From Suilimivivens sp045586385 (GTDB lineage: Bacteria; Bacillota; Clostridia; Lachnospirales; Lachnospiraceae), in NCBI GenBank assembly GCA_045586385.1, contig JAZNAE010000091.1:186001-250000 (forward strand): DNA of 64,000 nucleotides, written 5' to 3'. How positions within the stretch are numbered: position 1 is the first letter of the stretch; each line of letters starts with the position of its first letter. Positions 18,157-27,230 of the stretch are shown here, one piece after another. Below the pieces are notes generated by a model. It searched no databases and was not told the DNA's origin. It worked only from the letters and a program-made list of their open reading frames with translations. The translations under genes were made by a program, and so were the position numbers.

Positions 18157-19575
18157 TTAATCTGTCAAAGGTATCAATCCCATTTGTCCCTGTTCATCAT
18201 AAATCAGACGATTGGGCATACCCGTATAGACTTCAACCGCATATAAAAGCCCTGTTTTGCTCTTACTGCCGTCCTGATCCTCATAATACTCATCTAATAT
18301 ATAATAATAGTTTTCATCCATTTGCACAATAGTGTTATACTCGAAAACATATTTTCCCGATTGTCCATGTGCATGCCCTTGCATATCACTTAGCACTTTT
18401 CGATTTAATAGTGCCCGTGTTACATTCACAGATGCCGTATGGGTGGTTACATTCGTATCCATCTTAAACTCAAAACTTCTGCTTACAATTTCACTGGTAA
18501 CACCTTCATCCGAAATAACGGCAAACTTAAAATTACTGTATCCGATTGGCATAAATATGGGTTCTGTATATATATTACTGTCCATCGTCGGGTCAGAACC
18601 ATCCGTTGTATAATATACTGTTCCCTGTGCAGGTTTTAAAACCTCAATATATGTAGGTAAATTATATTTCCCACTGGGCAAAATTACTTGAGGCTTATCC
18701 GGAACCAAAACATTAATATCATATCTGTTTTTGACTACATTGCTGACTATTCCGTACTCATTTACAAAAAAGGCATTTACCTGGTAATATCCCGATTGCA
18801 AATTAATCGGTGACATATAGACAGAACTTTCCGTTGTAGGCACACTCCCGTCAAGTGTATAGTATATTTTACCGGCCGTATTTGCACTCAATTTTAAAAA
18901 TACCACATGTCCGTAACTGCCCGGTTCATAACTGAACTCCGGTTCCATTGCCAGATATTTTTGATATTCGGTTATAACATCTTCATAAATACAGGACTTT
19001 AACAGTTCATTTATTTCAACATATTTTTCCTGCTCTTCATAAATACCGATTATCTGATAATAGACGCTTTTTCCTTCTTCATCCTGCAAATTATTCTTTT
19101 CAAGAAGTTCATATAATATAGTAATTGCTTTATCTACCTGATTCAGTTTAAAATAATAATTCGCCTGAAGCAAAACAATTTCTGCATTTCCTTTTTCCAG
19201 TTCTAATGCCCTGTCCAAATATTTTACCGCAGCTTGATAATTATTCCGGTTAGCATTCTCTTTTGCTTTATCAATCTGATAAGACGCTGAATAATTAAAA
19301 TACATAATGATACCGCCTATTACCACAACAAAAAGAATCACCAGAAAAGTAATCGCTTTGATCAGAAAAAAACTTTTTCCCTGTTCATCAGAAAAAAAAG
19401 AATCATTTTTATCCGTTTTCTTATTATCAATTTCTTCTGCCACCGTTATGAGTGTTTCCGTTATGCTGTTTTCAATTTCAGGCTCAAAATCAGGAACAAT
19501 TTGTATTTCCATTCCGCACTTTTCACAGTACAGATGTTCTTCCTGCATCTCCTGACCACAATTGGGACATTTCAT
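18157..19575 (-). CDS. Zinc-ribbon, membrane-anchored TPR protein with chitobiase C-terminal-like repeats
   Basis: A 472-residue protein with an unusual architecture: N-terminal zinc ribbon (Cys3, Cys6, Cys17, Cys20), one membrane segment (about residues 72-92), TPR helices (about 100-200; NYQAAVKYLDRALELEKG is a clear repeat), then two copies of a chitobiase/beta-hexosaminidase C-terminal-like module (KIYYTLDGSVPTTESSVYMS and TVYYTTDGSDPTMDSNIYTE), and a C-terminal beta-rich stretch. The zinc ribbon would lie inside the cell and the rest outside. No catalytic motif is seen. It sits between folD and nfnA, whose functions it does not obviously share. Confidence 0.78.
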   Translation of the reverse strand: MKCPNCGQEMQEEHLYCEKCGMEIQIVPDFEPEIENSITETLITVAEEIDNKKTDKNDSFFSDEQGKSFFLIKAITFLVILFVVVIGGIIMYFNYSASYQIDKAKENANRNNYQAAVKYLDRALELEKGNAEIVLLQANYYFKLNQVDKAITILYELLEKNNLQDEEGKSVYYQIIGIYEEQEKYVEINELLKSCIYEDVITEYQKYLAMEPEFSYEPGSYGHVVFLKLSANTAGKIYYTLDGSVPTTESSVYMSPINLQSGYYQVNAFFVNEYGIVSNVVKNRYDINVLVPDKPQVILPSGKYNLPTYIEVLKPAQGTVYYTTDGSDPTMDSNIYTEPIFMPIGYSNFKFAVISDEGVTSEIVSRSFEFKMDTNVTTHTASVNVTRALLNRKVLSDMQGHAHGQSGKYVFEYNTIVQMDENYYYILDEYYEDQDGSKSKTGLLYAVEVYTGMPNRLIYDEQGQMGLIPLTD

Positions 19576-19591
19576 AACATCTCTCTTTTCA

Positions 19592-20434
19592 TTACTTTAA
19601 TTCAATAGACGCCAAACAGTTATTTAGGAGCATTGCAATCGTCATAGGTCCGACTCCGCCCGGAACCGGTGTGATAGCACTACATTTCGGCGCAACGTCA
19701 TCATAATCCACGTCACCGCAAAGTTTATTATTTTCATCCCTGTTAATTCCTACATCAATTACTACAGCACCTTCTTTTACATAATCAGCTGTAACCATTT
19801 TAGGTCTTCCGATTGCCACAATTAAAATATCCGCTCTACTTGTTACTTCCTTTAAATGAGCGGTTTTGGAATGGGCAACAGTGACTGTTGCATTTTCCCT
19901 GAGCATTAAAAGTGACATGGGTTTACCCACGATATTACTTCTGCCCAGAATCACACATTCTTTTCCTGCAATATCAATTCCGGAACGCTTTAAAAGTTCT
20001 ATAATTCCTGCAGGCGTACATGACACAAAACTGGGCTGTCCGATGCATAATGCACCTACGCTTTGAGGATGGAATCCGTCTACATCTTTTTTCGGATCAA
20101 TGGCTTTAATCACCTTATCCTCATCAATATGCTTCGGTAACGGAAGTTGCACCAAAATACCGTTGATATCCTCTCTGGTATTCAAATCATTAATTAATGA
20201 CAACAATTCTTCTTCCGTTGTTTCTTCCGGCAATTCATAAGCTGCTGATTCAATTCCGATATACTCGCAACCTTTTTTCTTATTGTTAACATATACCGTA
20301 GATGCAGGATTATTTCCCACCTGAATAACCGCCAATGTGACCGTCACACCTGCCGCTTTTAACGCTGCCGCCTTTTCCTTTAACTCATTCTTAATCTCAA
20401 GGGAAATTGCTTTTCCGTCTATAACCTTTGTCAT
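19592..20434 (-). CDS. folD: Bifunctional methylene-THF dehydrogenase / methenyl-THF cyclohydrolase
   Basis: FolD interconverts methylene-, methenyl- and formyl-THF with NADP(H). The 280-residue length and motifs are standard: VGNNPASTVYVNNKKKGCEYIG with the catalytic lysine, VQLPLPKHID, and GRSNIVGKPMSLLML for the nucleotide site, ending PVPGGVGPMTIAMLL. It lies 23 bp downstream of fhs. With fhs it forms the formate-to-methylene-THF route, and NfnAB a little further downstream can supply or use the NADPH involved. Confidence 0.97.
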   Translation of the reverse strand: MTKVIDGKAISLEIKNELKEKAAALKAAGVTVTLAVIQVGNNPASTVYVNNKKKGCEYIGIESAAYELPEETTEEELLSLINDLNTREDINGILVQLPLPKHIDEDKVIKAIDPKKDVDGFHPQSVGALCIGQPSFVSCTPAGIIELLKRSGIDIAGKECVILGRSNIVGKPMSLLMLRENATVTVAHSKTAHLKEVTSRADILIVAIGRPKMVTADYVKEGAVVIDVGINRDENNKLCGDVDYDDVAPKCSAITPVPGGVGPMTIAMLLNNCLASIELK

Positions 20435-20457
20435 AATAAAATACCTCTTTCTTATGT

Positions 20458-22128
20458 TTAAAATAATCCGGTAATCACACCATCTTCATTTACATCAATA
20501 CGGTGTGCCGCAGGCTCTTTCGGAAGACCCGGCATGGTCATAACCGCTCCCGTAAGAACAACCACAAATCCTGCTCCTGCTGAAACATATGCTTCTCTGA
20601 CCTGAATCGTAAATCCTGACGGTTTACCTAAAAGTGCTGGATCATCAGAAAGGGAATACTGGGTTTTTGCCATACAAACCGGCAATTTATCAAATCCCAA
20701 GTCCTCAAGTTTTTTAAGCTGGCTTTCTGCTGCAGGTGTATAGTTCACACCCTCTGCACCATATATTTCTTTTGCAACAACATTAATTTTTTCTTTTAAT
20801 GACAATTCATTTTCATAAACAGGCTTAAAATGGCTTTCTTTTTTTTCTAAGGTTTCCAATACTTTTTCAGCCAGAGCGATACCACCCTCGCCGCCTTTTT
20901 CCCAAACCTCAGAAATGGCAAATTCACAGCCTCTCTCTTCACAGAAATTTTTAATATAAGACGTTTCCGCTTCTGTATCGGTAATAAAACTGTTTAATGT
21001 AACAACAACAGGCACCTGATACTTCTGAAGATTTTCAATGTGTTTTTCAAGATTACCGATTCCCGCTTTTAAAGCGTCAAGATTTTCTGTGCCCAAATCA
21101 GCTTTGGCAACTCCACCATTATACTTAAGTGCACGCACAGTTGCAACCAAAACTACTGCATCCGGCTTTAAATTTGCACTTCTGCATTTGATGTCAAAGA
21201 ATTTTTCTGCGCCCAAATCAGCCCCGAATCCGGCTTCTGTGATCACATAATCAGCCATCTTCAATGCGGTTTTTGTAGCGATTACCGAATTACAGCCATG
21301 TGCAATATTTGCAAATGGTCCTCCGTGAATAAGGGCCGGTGTATGCTCTAATGTCTGGATTAAATTCGGTTTTAATGCATCCCTTAACAAAGCAGCCATA
21401 GCACCTACCGCATTCAAATCAGATGCGGTAACAGGTTTCCCCTGATAATTGTATGCAACTACCATTCTGCCCAATCGTTCCTTTAAGTCTTTCATATCTG
21501 TTGCAAGACAAAGAACCGCCATAATTTCAGATGCAACAGTTATAACGAAATGATCTTCTCTTACCACGCCGTCCGCTTTGGCCCCAAGACCCACGACCGT
21601 ATTGCGAAGTACCCTGTCATTCATATCAAGACATCTTTTCCATACAACCTGCCTTGTATCTATTTGTAATGCATTTCCTTGCTGAATATGATTATCAAGC
21701 ATTGCTGCCAGCAGATTATTTGCAGATGTTATCGCATGAAAATCTCCCGTGAAATGTAAATTTAAATCTTCCATAGGAACCACCTGGGCATAACCGCCGC
21801 CTGCAGCACCACCCTTTACACCAAAGCAGGGACCTAATGAAGGCTCACGAAGTGCAATTACGGCTTTTTTACCAAGTTTTCCAAACGCTTGTCCAAGTCC
21901 CACACTTGTGGTAGTCTTTCCTTCTCCTGCAGGAGTGGGATTTATTGCTGTTACAAGCACTAGTTTTCCGTCCGGATTATCCTGAATCTTTTTTAAATAT
22001 TCATCCGTAATTTTCGCTTTATATTTGCCGTAGAGTTCCAGTTCATCTTCCGATATATTCAGCCTTTTAGCCACTTCCGTAATGGGCTGTAATACCGCTT
22101 CCTGTGCAATTTGAATATCTGTTTTCAT
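20458..22128 (-). CDS. fhs: Formate-tetrahydrofolate ligase
   Basis: The enzyme activates formate to 10-formyl-THF with ATP, the entry step of the methyl branch of the Wood-Ljungdahl pathway and a source of one-carbon units for purines in anaerobes. At 556 residues it has full length. The P-loop TPAGEGKTTTSVGLGQA begins near residue 65, and LREPSLGPCFGVKGGAAGGG follows. The gene is 17 bp downstream of spoIIIE and upstream of folD. No CODH/ACS genes are in the window, so acetogenesis is not implied. Confidence 0.97.
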   Translation of the reverse strand: MKTDIQIAQEAVLQPITEVAKRLNISEDELELYGKYKAKITDEYLKKIQDNPDGKLVLVTAINPTPAGEGKTTTSVGLGQAFGKLGKKAVIALREPSLGPCFGVKGGAAGGGYAQVVPMEDLNLHFTGDFHAITSANNLLAAMLDNHIQQGNALQIDTRQVVWKRCLDMNDRVLRNTVVGLGAKADGVVREDHFVITVASEIMAVLCLATDMKDLKERLGRMVVAYNYQGKPVTASDLNAVGAMAALLRDALKPNLIQTLEHTPALIHGGPFANIAHGCNSVIATKTALKMADYVITEAGFGADLGAEKFFDIKCRSANLKPDAVVLVATVRALKYNGGVAKADLGTENLDALKAGIGNLEKHIENLQKYQVPVVVTLNSFITDTEAETSYIKNFCEERGCEFAISEVWEKGGEGGIALAEKVLETLEKKESHFKPVYENELSLKEKINVVAKEIYGAEGVNYTPAAESQLKKLEDLGFDKLPVCMAKTQYSLSDDPALLGKPSGFTIQVREAYVSAGAGFVVVLTGAVMTMPGLPKEPAAHRIDVNEDGVITGLF

Positions 22129-22145
22129 AAAGTCAGTCTCCTTTT

Positions 22146-24794
22146 TTAAAGATACTCATCAATATATTGTTCAAACTGTTCCATGCTCATAAGCACTTTT
22201 CTCGGTTTGGTTCCTTCTTCTTCGCCAACAACGCCTGCTTCACAAAGCTGGTCCATGATTCTTGCCGCCCTGTTAAAGCCGATTTTGAAAACTCTTTGAA
22301 GCATACCGATAGATGCTTTATCTTTATCAATAATAAATTTACCTGCTTCTACAAAATATTGGTCTCTTTCCGTGCCACTGTCATTGCCGCCCGCACTTCC
22401 TAAGCTCTGTGAACCGATACTTGCAATTTTCTCCTGTACATCTTCATTGTAAATATTTCCCAATGATTGGTTTTTCAAAAATTCAACAACATCGGATACT
22501 TCCTTATCAGAGACAAAAGCACCTTGTACTCTGGCCGGCTTACTATACCCTTGCGGATAAAATAACATATCCCCTTTACCAAGCAGCTTTTCAGCGCCGT
22601 TCATATCCAGAATGGTTCTGGAGTCTACACCGCTTGAAACACTAAATGCCACACGGCTCGGCATATTTGCCTTAATAAGACCTGTAATAACATCAACGGA
22701 AGGCCTCTGCGTTGCGATAATCAAATGAATACCACATGCTCTGGCAAGCTGGGCCAACCGGCAAATAGATTCCTCCACTTCACCCGGTGCAACCATCATA
22801 AGGTCTGCAAGTTCATCTACTATAATCACTATCTGAGGTAACTTAGCCGGTGCATCAGGGTCCCCCTTGGCTTTCATCTCTTCTGCTTTCTGGTTATATC
22901 CCTTTAAGTCCCTGACATTCAAATCAGCAAACTTTTGATAGCGGTCTGTCATTTCTGCAACACCCCAATGTAACGCTCCTGCAGCCTTTTTGGGGTCTGT
23001 TACAACGGGAATCAGAAGATGTGGAATACCGTTATAAACACTCAGTTCCACTACCTTAGGATCAATCATAATCAGCTTTACATCATCCGGATGTGCCTTA
23101 TACAAAATGCTCATGATTAATGTATTAATACATACGGATTTACCACTGCCTGTCGCTCCTGCAATTAACATATGCGGCATCTTTGCAATATCTGCCACCA
23201 CTGTCTTCCCTGCAATATCCTTACCTACTGCAAAAGCAATATTGGAAGGAAAGTCTTTAAACTCTTTTGTTTCCAATAAATCACGGAGGGCAACTGCTGA
23301 ATTTTCCTTGTTCGGCACTTCAATACCGATTGCCGCTTTGCCGGGAATAGGCGCTTCCATTCTGATATCCGTTGCTGCAAGATTTAATTTAATATCGTCT
23401 GTCAGACCTACGATTTTACTAACCTTAACACCTTGTTCCGGCTGTAATTCGTACCGCGTAACAGCGGGTCCCTGACTAATATCTGTTATGGTAACCTTAA
23501 CGCCAAACGTCTGCAGTGTCTGCTGTAATCTTTTGGCTGTTTCTTTGAGTTCGCGTTCTGTACTGCCACCTGAACGGCCGGAGCCTTTTTGTAATTTGCT
23601 AAGAGGCGGGAATACATATTTCTTAATCGGCTTGTTTTCCGGTTTTGGAATTATAACCTGCTCCTGCACTTTTTCCGTTTTCTCCGGTACTTTAACCGAA
23701 ACTTTATGTTCTCTATGAATTACCGGTTCTTGTTTTACCGGTTCGCTATAAGCATCTGTTTGCTCATACTCTTCCCTGTATGTATCCGTTATTTCTGACA
23801 GACTGTCATTATCTTCATCCTCTTGTGCCTGATAAGCTCCACGTATTCTGACAGAACTGAAATCAAACGTATCCTCTTCATATGTATCACCGGAAACCGT
23901 AACCGCATTTTCCATTCGTTCATCAAAATCTTCTATATTAATTTCATGAATATCATCTCTTATTTTATTATATTTTTCTTCTTCACGTACAAGTGCCGTA
24001 TCCAACATAACACCTGATATCTTCTTGTCCATACGAAGAATTTTCTCATTCTCTATCTCTTCTTCATGGAGAAGTCGTTTTTCTTCTTTTACTCTTCTTG
24101 CTTCTTCATATTCCTGTCTGCGGACAGATGCTCTTTCTCTTCTGTATCTGGCGTCTTCCCTGGTACGCTCATATACTTTTTTCCCGCCTTCTTTTACACC
24201 TGACACAAATGATTTTTCCGTCAAAATAACGATTGCTATAACCGTCACCACAAGCATAACAAGCACGGTACCGATCATTCCCATAAAATGATAACACAAA
24301 TACGCAAGACTTCCGGCAATGACACCTCCACCGTTATGAGCCTTACTACAAGTCTGATATATGGTAAGCAGGTTATAACTTTCTGTTCCTTGCGGCACTG
24401 CGGTAAAAAATTCAAAAATCATTCCTATAATCAGGAAAAGTACAATTCCTGCTATTAATTTTCTGCCGGCAATGGAATTTCCGCTATTTACCATGCCAAA
24501 AGCAATCATTACAAACAATGCTATGGGCATAACATATGCCGTCATACCAAAAATTCCGAACAGAATATCACTGATGGTCTCGCCCACAACACCGACAACT
24601 CCAAAATTACACAAAAACAGAAATACGGAAACAGCAAATAGTACAATCAGCCAAATCTCACTTCTGATTGCAGAATCCATTGGTTTACTGTTTCTGGTAC
24701 TTCTAGATGTTTGACTCTTTCTGCTATAGGTCGCGGTACTTTTCCTGCCGGAAGTACTTCTGCCTCTTCCATTGTTTTTCTTGGTCTGTGCCAT
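22146..24794 (-). CDS. spoIIIE: DNA translocase FtsK/SpoIIIE
   Basis: An 882-residue translocase: a basic Ser/Thr/Arg-rich N-terminal tail, four to five membrane segments (about residues 48-195), a long charged linker (200-400), the RecA-like motor with Walker A GATGSGKSVC (around 545-555) and Walker B IVIIVDELADLMM, and a C-terminal winged-helix gamma domain (about 815-875) that reads DNA orientation sequences. It pumps chromosomal DNA through the division or sporulation septum. It starts 74 bp after tepA and has its own strong promoter. SpoIIIE beside TepA matches the Bacillus arrangement, supporting the sporulation name, but a purely vegetative FtsK role is not excluded. Confidence 0.92.
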   Translation of the reverse strand: MAQTKKNNGRGRSTSGRKSTATYSRKSQTSRSTRNSKPMDSAIRSEIWLIVLFAVSVFLFLCNFGVVGVVGETISDILFGIFGMTAYVMPIALFVMIAFGMVNSGNSIAGRKLIAGIVLFLIIGMIFEFFTAVPQGTESYNLLTIYQTCSKAHNGGGVIAGSLAYLCYHFMGMIGTVLVMLVVTVIAIVILTEKSFVSGVKEGGKKVYERTREDARYRRERASVRRQEYEEARRVKEEKRLLHEEEIENEKILRMDKKISGVMLDTALVREEEKYNKIRDDIHEINIEDFDERMENAVTVSGDTYEEDTFDFSSVRIRGAYQAQEDEDNDSLSEITDTYREEYEQTDAYSEPVKQEPVIHREHKVSVKVPEKTEKVQEQVIIPKPENKPIKKYVFPPLSKLQKGSGRSGGSTERELKETAKRLQQTLQTFGVKVTITDISQGPAVTRYELQPEQGVKVSKIVGLTDDIKLNLAATDIRMEAPIPGKAAIGIEVPNKENSAVALRDLLETKEFKDFPSNIAFAVGKDIAGKTVVADIAKMPHMLIAGATGSGKSVCINTLIMSILYKAHPDDVKLIMIDPKVVELSVYNGIPHLLIPVVTDPKKAAGALHWGVAEMTDRYQKFADLNVRDLKGYNQKAEEMKAKGDPDAPAKLPQIVIIVDELADLMMVAPGEVEESICRLAQLARACGIHLIIATQRPSVDVITGLIKANMPSRVAFSVSSGVDSRTILDMNGAEKLLGKGDMLFYPQGYSKPARVQGAFVSDKEVSDVVEFLKNQSLGNIYNEDVQEKIASIGSQSLGSAGGNDSGTERDQYFVEAGKFIIDKDKASIGMLQRVFKIGFNRAARIMDQLCEAGVVGEEEGTKPRKVLMSMEQFEQYIDEYL

Positions 24795-24840
24795 ATAAAA
24801 ACCCCTTCAGACTATTAGAAATATACACATAATCCAATAT

Positions 24841-24869
24841 ATTATAGCATTTTGGAGCCTTCTTGTCAT
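24841..24869 (-). promoter_or_regulatory. Sigma-A promoter of spoIIIE
   Basis: On the minus strand ATGACA (24864-24869) and TATAAT (24841-24846) are separated by 17 bp, with TG one base before the -10 box (extended -10). The -35 box overlaps the stop codon of tepA. Confidence 0.7.
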
Positions 24870-25552
24870 CAGTTAGATTTTTCTTTTTCTATCATTTCAT
24901 GCAATTTTTTCATTGCTTCCCTAATTCCGCCTGTACTATTTATAATACCTTCCCTCACAGCCTCTTCTCCTACAAGAATTGTCCCCACATCTTTGGTAAG
25001 TACGGTTGTTTCCATCATCAGCTCTTCAAAACGGTTTTGACTGATATTACAGTGATTACATACAAACCCTGTAATTCTGTTTTGAATCTGTCTAAAATAG
25101 TCAAATGTCTGGGGAACACCGATTACCATACCGTTCATTCTCACAGGATGGATTACCATAGTTCCGGTAGGTACAATAAACGAATACGCCGCGCTGACTG
25201 CAATAGGAACTCCAATGGAGTGACTTCCACCAAGCACAAGAGAAACCGTAGGCTTACTTAAGGATGCAATCATCTCTGCAATGGCAAGCCCTGCCTCCAC
25301 GTCACCTCCCATAGTATTTAAAAGAATCAGTACCCCTTCTATCTCTTTGCTGTCTTCAATCGCCGCAAGCTGTGGTAATATATGTTCATATTTTGTTGTT
25401 TTAGAATTACTTCCGAGCACATCATGTCCCTCTATTTCACCAATAATGGTTATCAGATGAATTTTACTGCCTCCCCTGTTCAAAGACACCTGTCCTGTTT
25501 CTTCAATTCTTTCATCACGATGCTTTTCTTCTTCTATCTTTTTTTCTGACAT
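24869..25552 (-). CDS. tepA: ClpP-fold serine protease TepA (YmfB type)
   Basis: A 227-residue ClpP/crotonase-fold protein. The catalytic triad can be placed at Ser112 (GGSHSIGVP), His135 (MVIHPVRM) and Asp188 (LTKDVG), in the ClpP order. GGDVEAGLAIAEMI precedes the serine as in the family. TepA was described as translocation-enhancing in Bacillus; related proteins act as germination- or forespore-linked proteases, so the physiological substrate is open. It lies directly upstream of spoIIIE, as in Bacillus, and behind a strong terminator that closes the preceding operon. Confidence 0.85.
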   Translation of the reverse strand: MSEKKIEEEKHRDERIEETGQVSLNRGGSKIHLITIIGEIEGHDVLGSNSKTTKYEHILPQLAAIEDSKEIEGVLILLNTMGGDVEAGLAIAEMIASLSKPTVSLVLGGSHSIGVPIAVSAAYSFIVPTGTMVIHPVRMNGMVIGVPQTFDYFRQIQNRITGFVCNHCNISQNRFEELMMETTVLTKDVGTILVGEEAVREGIINSTGGIREAMKKLHEMIEKEKSN

Positions 25553-25626
25553 ACCATTTTCCTTTCCTGTCTTTTTTCATTATCCGCAATCTGTCCGTTC
25601 CGAAAACTGTCAAATTGAATAAAAAA

Positions 25627-25649
25627 GAGGACTGAATTATTCAGTCCTC
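25627..25649 (-). terminator. Strong terminator after the metY/small-protein unit
   Basis: A perfect 11-bp inverted repeat (GAGGACTGAAT / ATTCAGTCCTC) with a 1-base centre, followed on the minus strand by TTTTTTATT. It isolates tepA from the upstream operon. Confidence 0.92.
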
Positions 25650-25674
25650 AATAGTATGCCGAAAAAAGCATTCC

Positions 25675-25890
25675 TTATACATCAAAATCATCTTTTTCAC
25701 TTATCTGAATGTCAAAATCATCTTTTCCGCCATCAATATCAAAAGCCATTGTTTTATTCACATGCTTTTTTGGTAACGGCAATGGATTTTCAATATATTT
25801 CACTCCGGAATCATCCGCGGCTACGCTTTCTGTTGTCTCACTGACGCTTGATTTCGTTTCGGTTTTTCTCTTTTTCCCAAACCATTTCAT
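25675..25890 (-). CDS. Small conserved-looking protein with acidic KDDFD repeats, function unknown
   Basis: A 71-residue protein with a basic start (MKWFGKKRKTETK), a Ser/Thr/Glu middle, the motif KYIENPLPLPKKHV and an acidic tail in which DDFDI and DDFDV recur. The start is ATG 25890, with AAGGAAGG about 9 nt upstream; the longer frame from 25920 lacks a ribosome site. No membrane segment or known domain is seen. It lies 42 bp after metY and directly before a strong terminator. The clean ribosome site and placement inside the operon argue that it is real. Confidence 0.65.
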   Translation of the reverse strand: MKWFGKKRKTETKSSVSETTESVAADDSGVKYIENPLPLPKKHVNKTMAFDIDGGKDDFDIQISEKDDFDV

Positions 25891-25932
25891 CCGCAAACAC
25901 CTTCCTTTAAAATATGACAAATCCGTAATCCT

Positions 25933-27216
25933 TTATACAAAACTGAGTGCATGTTCCAAGTCGGCAATGATATCATTTACATTTTCAATACCAACAGAAA
26001 ATCTGATTAAATCAGGTGCAACGCCTGCTTCTGTAAGCTGTTCATCTGTCATCTGTCTGTGTGTATGACTTGCAGGATGAAGCACGCAGGTTCTTGCATC
26101 AGCCACATGCGTAACAATTGCCGCAAGTTCCAATTTATCCATCATACTTTCTGCTGCACTTCTTCCGCCCTTAAGTCCAAAGGAAATAACGCCGCAAGTT
26201 CCTTTCGGCATATATTTCTGTGCCAGTTCATAATACTTATTGCTCTTTAATCCGGGATAATTTACCCATGCAACCTTTTCGTGATTTTCAAGATATTCTG
26301 CTACCTGAAGTGCATTGGAACAATGACGTTCCATTCTAAGCGGCAATGTTTCCAAGCCGACATTTAACAAAAATGCATTCTGTGGAGACTGGATAGAGCC
26401 TAAGTCCCTCATCAACTGTACAGTTGCTTTTGTAATATATGCTCCTTTACCAAATTTTTCTACATACGTAACGCCGTGATAAGAATCATCGGGCTTGCAA
26501 AGTCCCGGGAATTTATCCGGATACTTGCTCCAATCAAAATTACCGGAATCAACAATAGCACCACCTACTGCCATTGCATGCCCATCCATATATTTCGTGG
26601 TAGAATGTGTAACAATATCAGCCCCCCACTCAAATGGATTGCAATTAATCGGGGTTGCAAACGTATTGTCTATGATAAGTGGCACCTGATGATCATGTGC
26701 AACCTTTGCGAACTTTTCAATATCAAGAACAACAAGTGCAGGATTTGCAACAGTTTCTGCAAGTACACATCTTGTATTATCTTTAAACGCTTTATTTAAC
26801 TCCTCAACAGATGCATCCGGATCTACAACCGTACATTCAATCCCCATCTTTTTCATAGTAACAGTAAGCAAGTTAAATGTACCGCCATACACGGTTGATG
26901 ACATCACCACATGGGAACCGGCTTCACAAATATTAAACACAGCATAATAATTTGCTGCCTGACCGGAGGATGTCAGCATTGCAGCTACACCGCCTTCAAG
27001 CTCACATATTTTCTGTGCCACATAATCATTGGTAGGATTTTGCAATCTGGTATAAAAATATCCGGATTCCTCTAAATCAAATAATTTACCCATCTGTTCA
27101 GAGGTGTCATACTTAAATGTAGTGCTTTGATAAATGGGAAGCACTCTGGATTCACCTTTTTTGGGTTGCCAGCCGGACTGTACGCAAATTGTCTCTTTTT
27201 GATAATTCTTGCTCAT
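25933..27216 (-). CDS. metY: O-acetylhomoserine sulfhydrylase (aminocarboxypropyltransferase)
   Basis: A PLP enzyme of the Cys/Met metabolism family that makes homocysteine (or cysteine-type products) from O-acetylhomoserine and sulfide. The 427-residue length and insertions fit the OAH sulfhydrylase branch rather than the shorter cystathionine enzymes. The PLP lysine is Lys208 (THSTTKYMDGH), with SGQAANYYAVFNICEAG and IIDNTFATP upstream. The gene lies 14 bp after yebC. No SAM riboswitch or T-box precedes it, so it depends on the upstream promoter. Exact donor specificity is inferred. Confidence 0.93.
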   Translation of the reverse strand: MSKNYQKETICVQSGWQPKKGESRVLPIYQSTTFKYDTSEQMGKLFDLEESGYFYTRLQNPTNDYVAQKICELEGGVAAMLTSSGQAANYYAVFNICEAGSHVVMSSTVYGGTFNLLTVTMKKMGIECTVVDPDASVEELNKAFKDNTRCVLAETVANPALVVLDIEKFAKVAHDHQVPLIIDNTFATPINCNPFEWGADIVTHSTTKYMDGHAMAVGGAIVDSGNFDWSKYPDKFPGLCKPDDSYHGVTYVEKFGKGAYITKATVQLMRDLGSIQSPQNAFLLNVGLETLPLRMERHCSNALQVAEYLENHEKVAWVNYPGLKSNKYYELAQKYMPKGTCGVISFGLKGGRSAAESMMDKLELAAIVTHVADARTCVLHPASHTHRQMTDEQLTEAGVAPDLIRFSVGIENVNDIIADLEHALSFV

Positions 27217-27230
27217 AATTATCCCCCTTA

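Noticed and set aside
25553..25626. TTGACA at about 25610 as a promoter of tepA
   Set aside because: The only good -10-like hexamer (GATAAT) is 23 bp away, outside the usual spacing.
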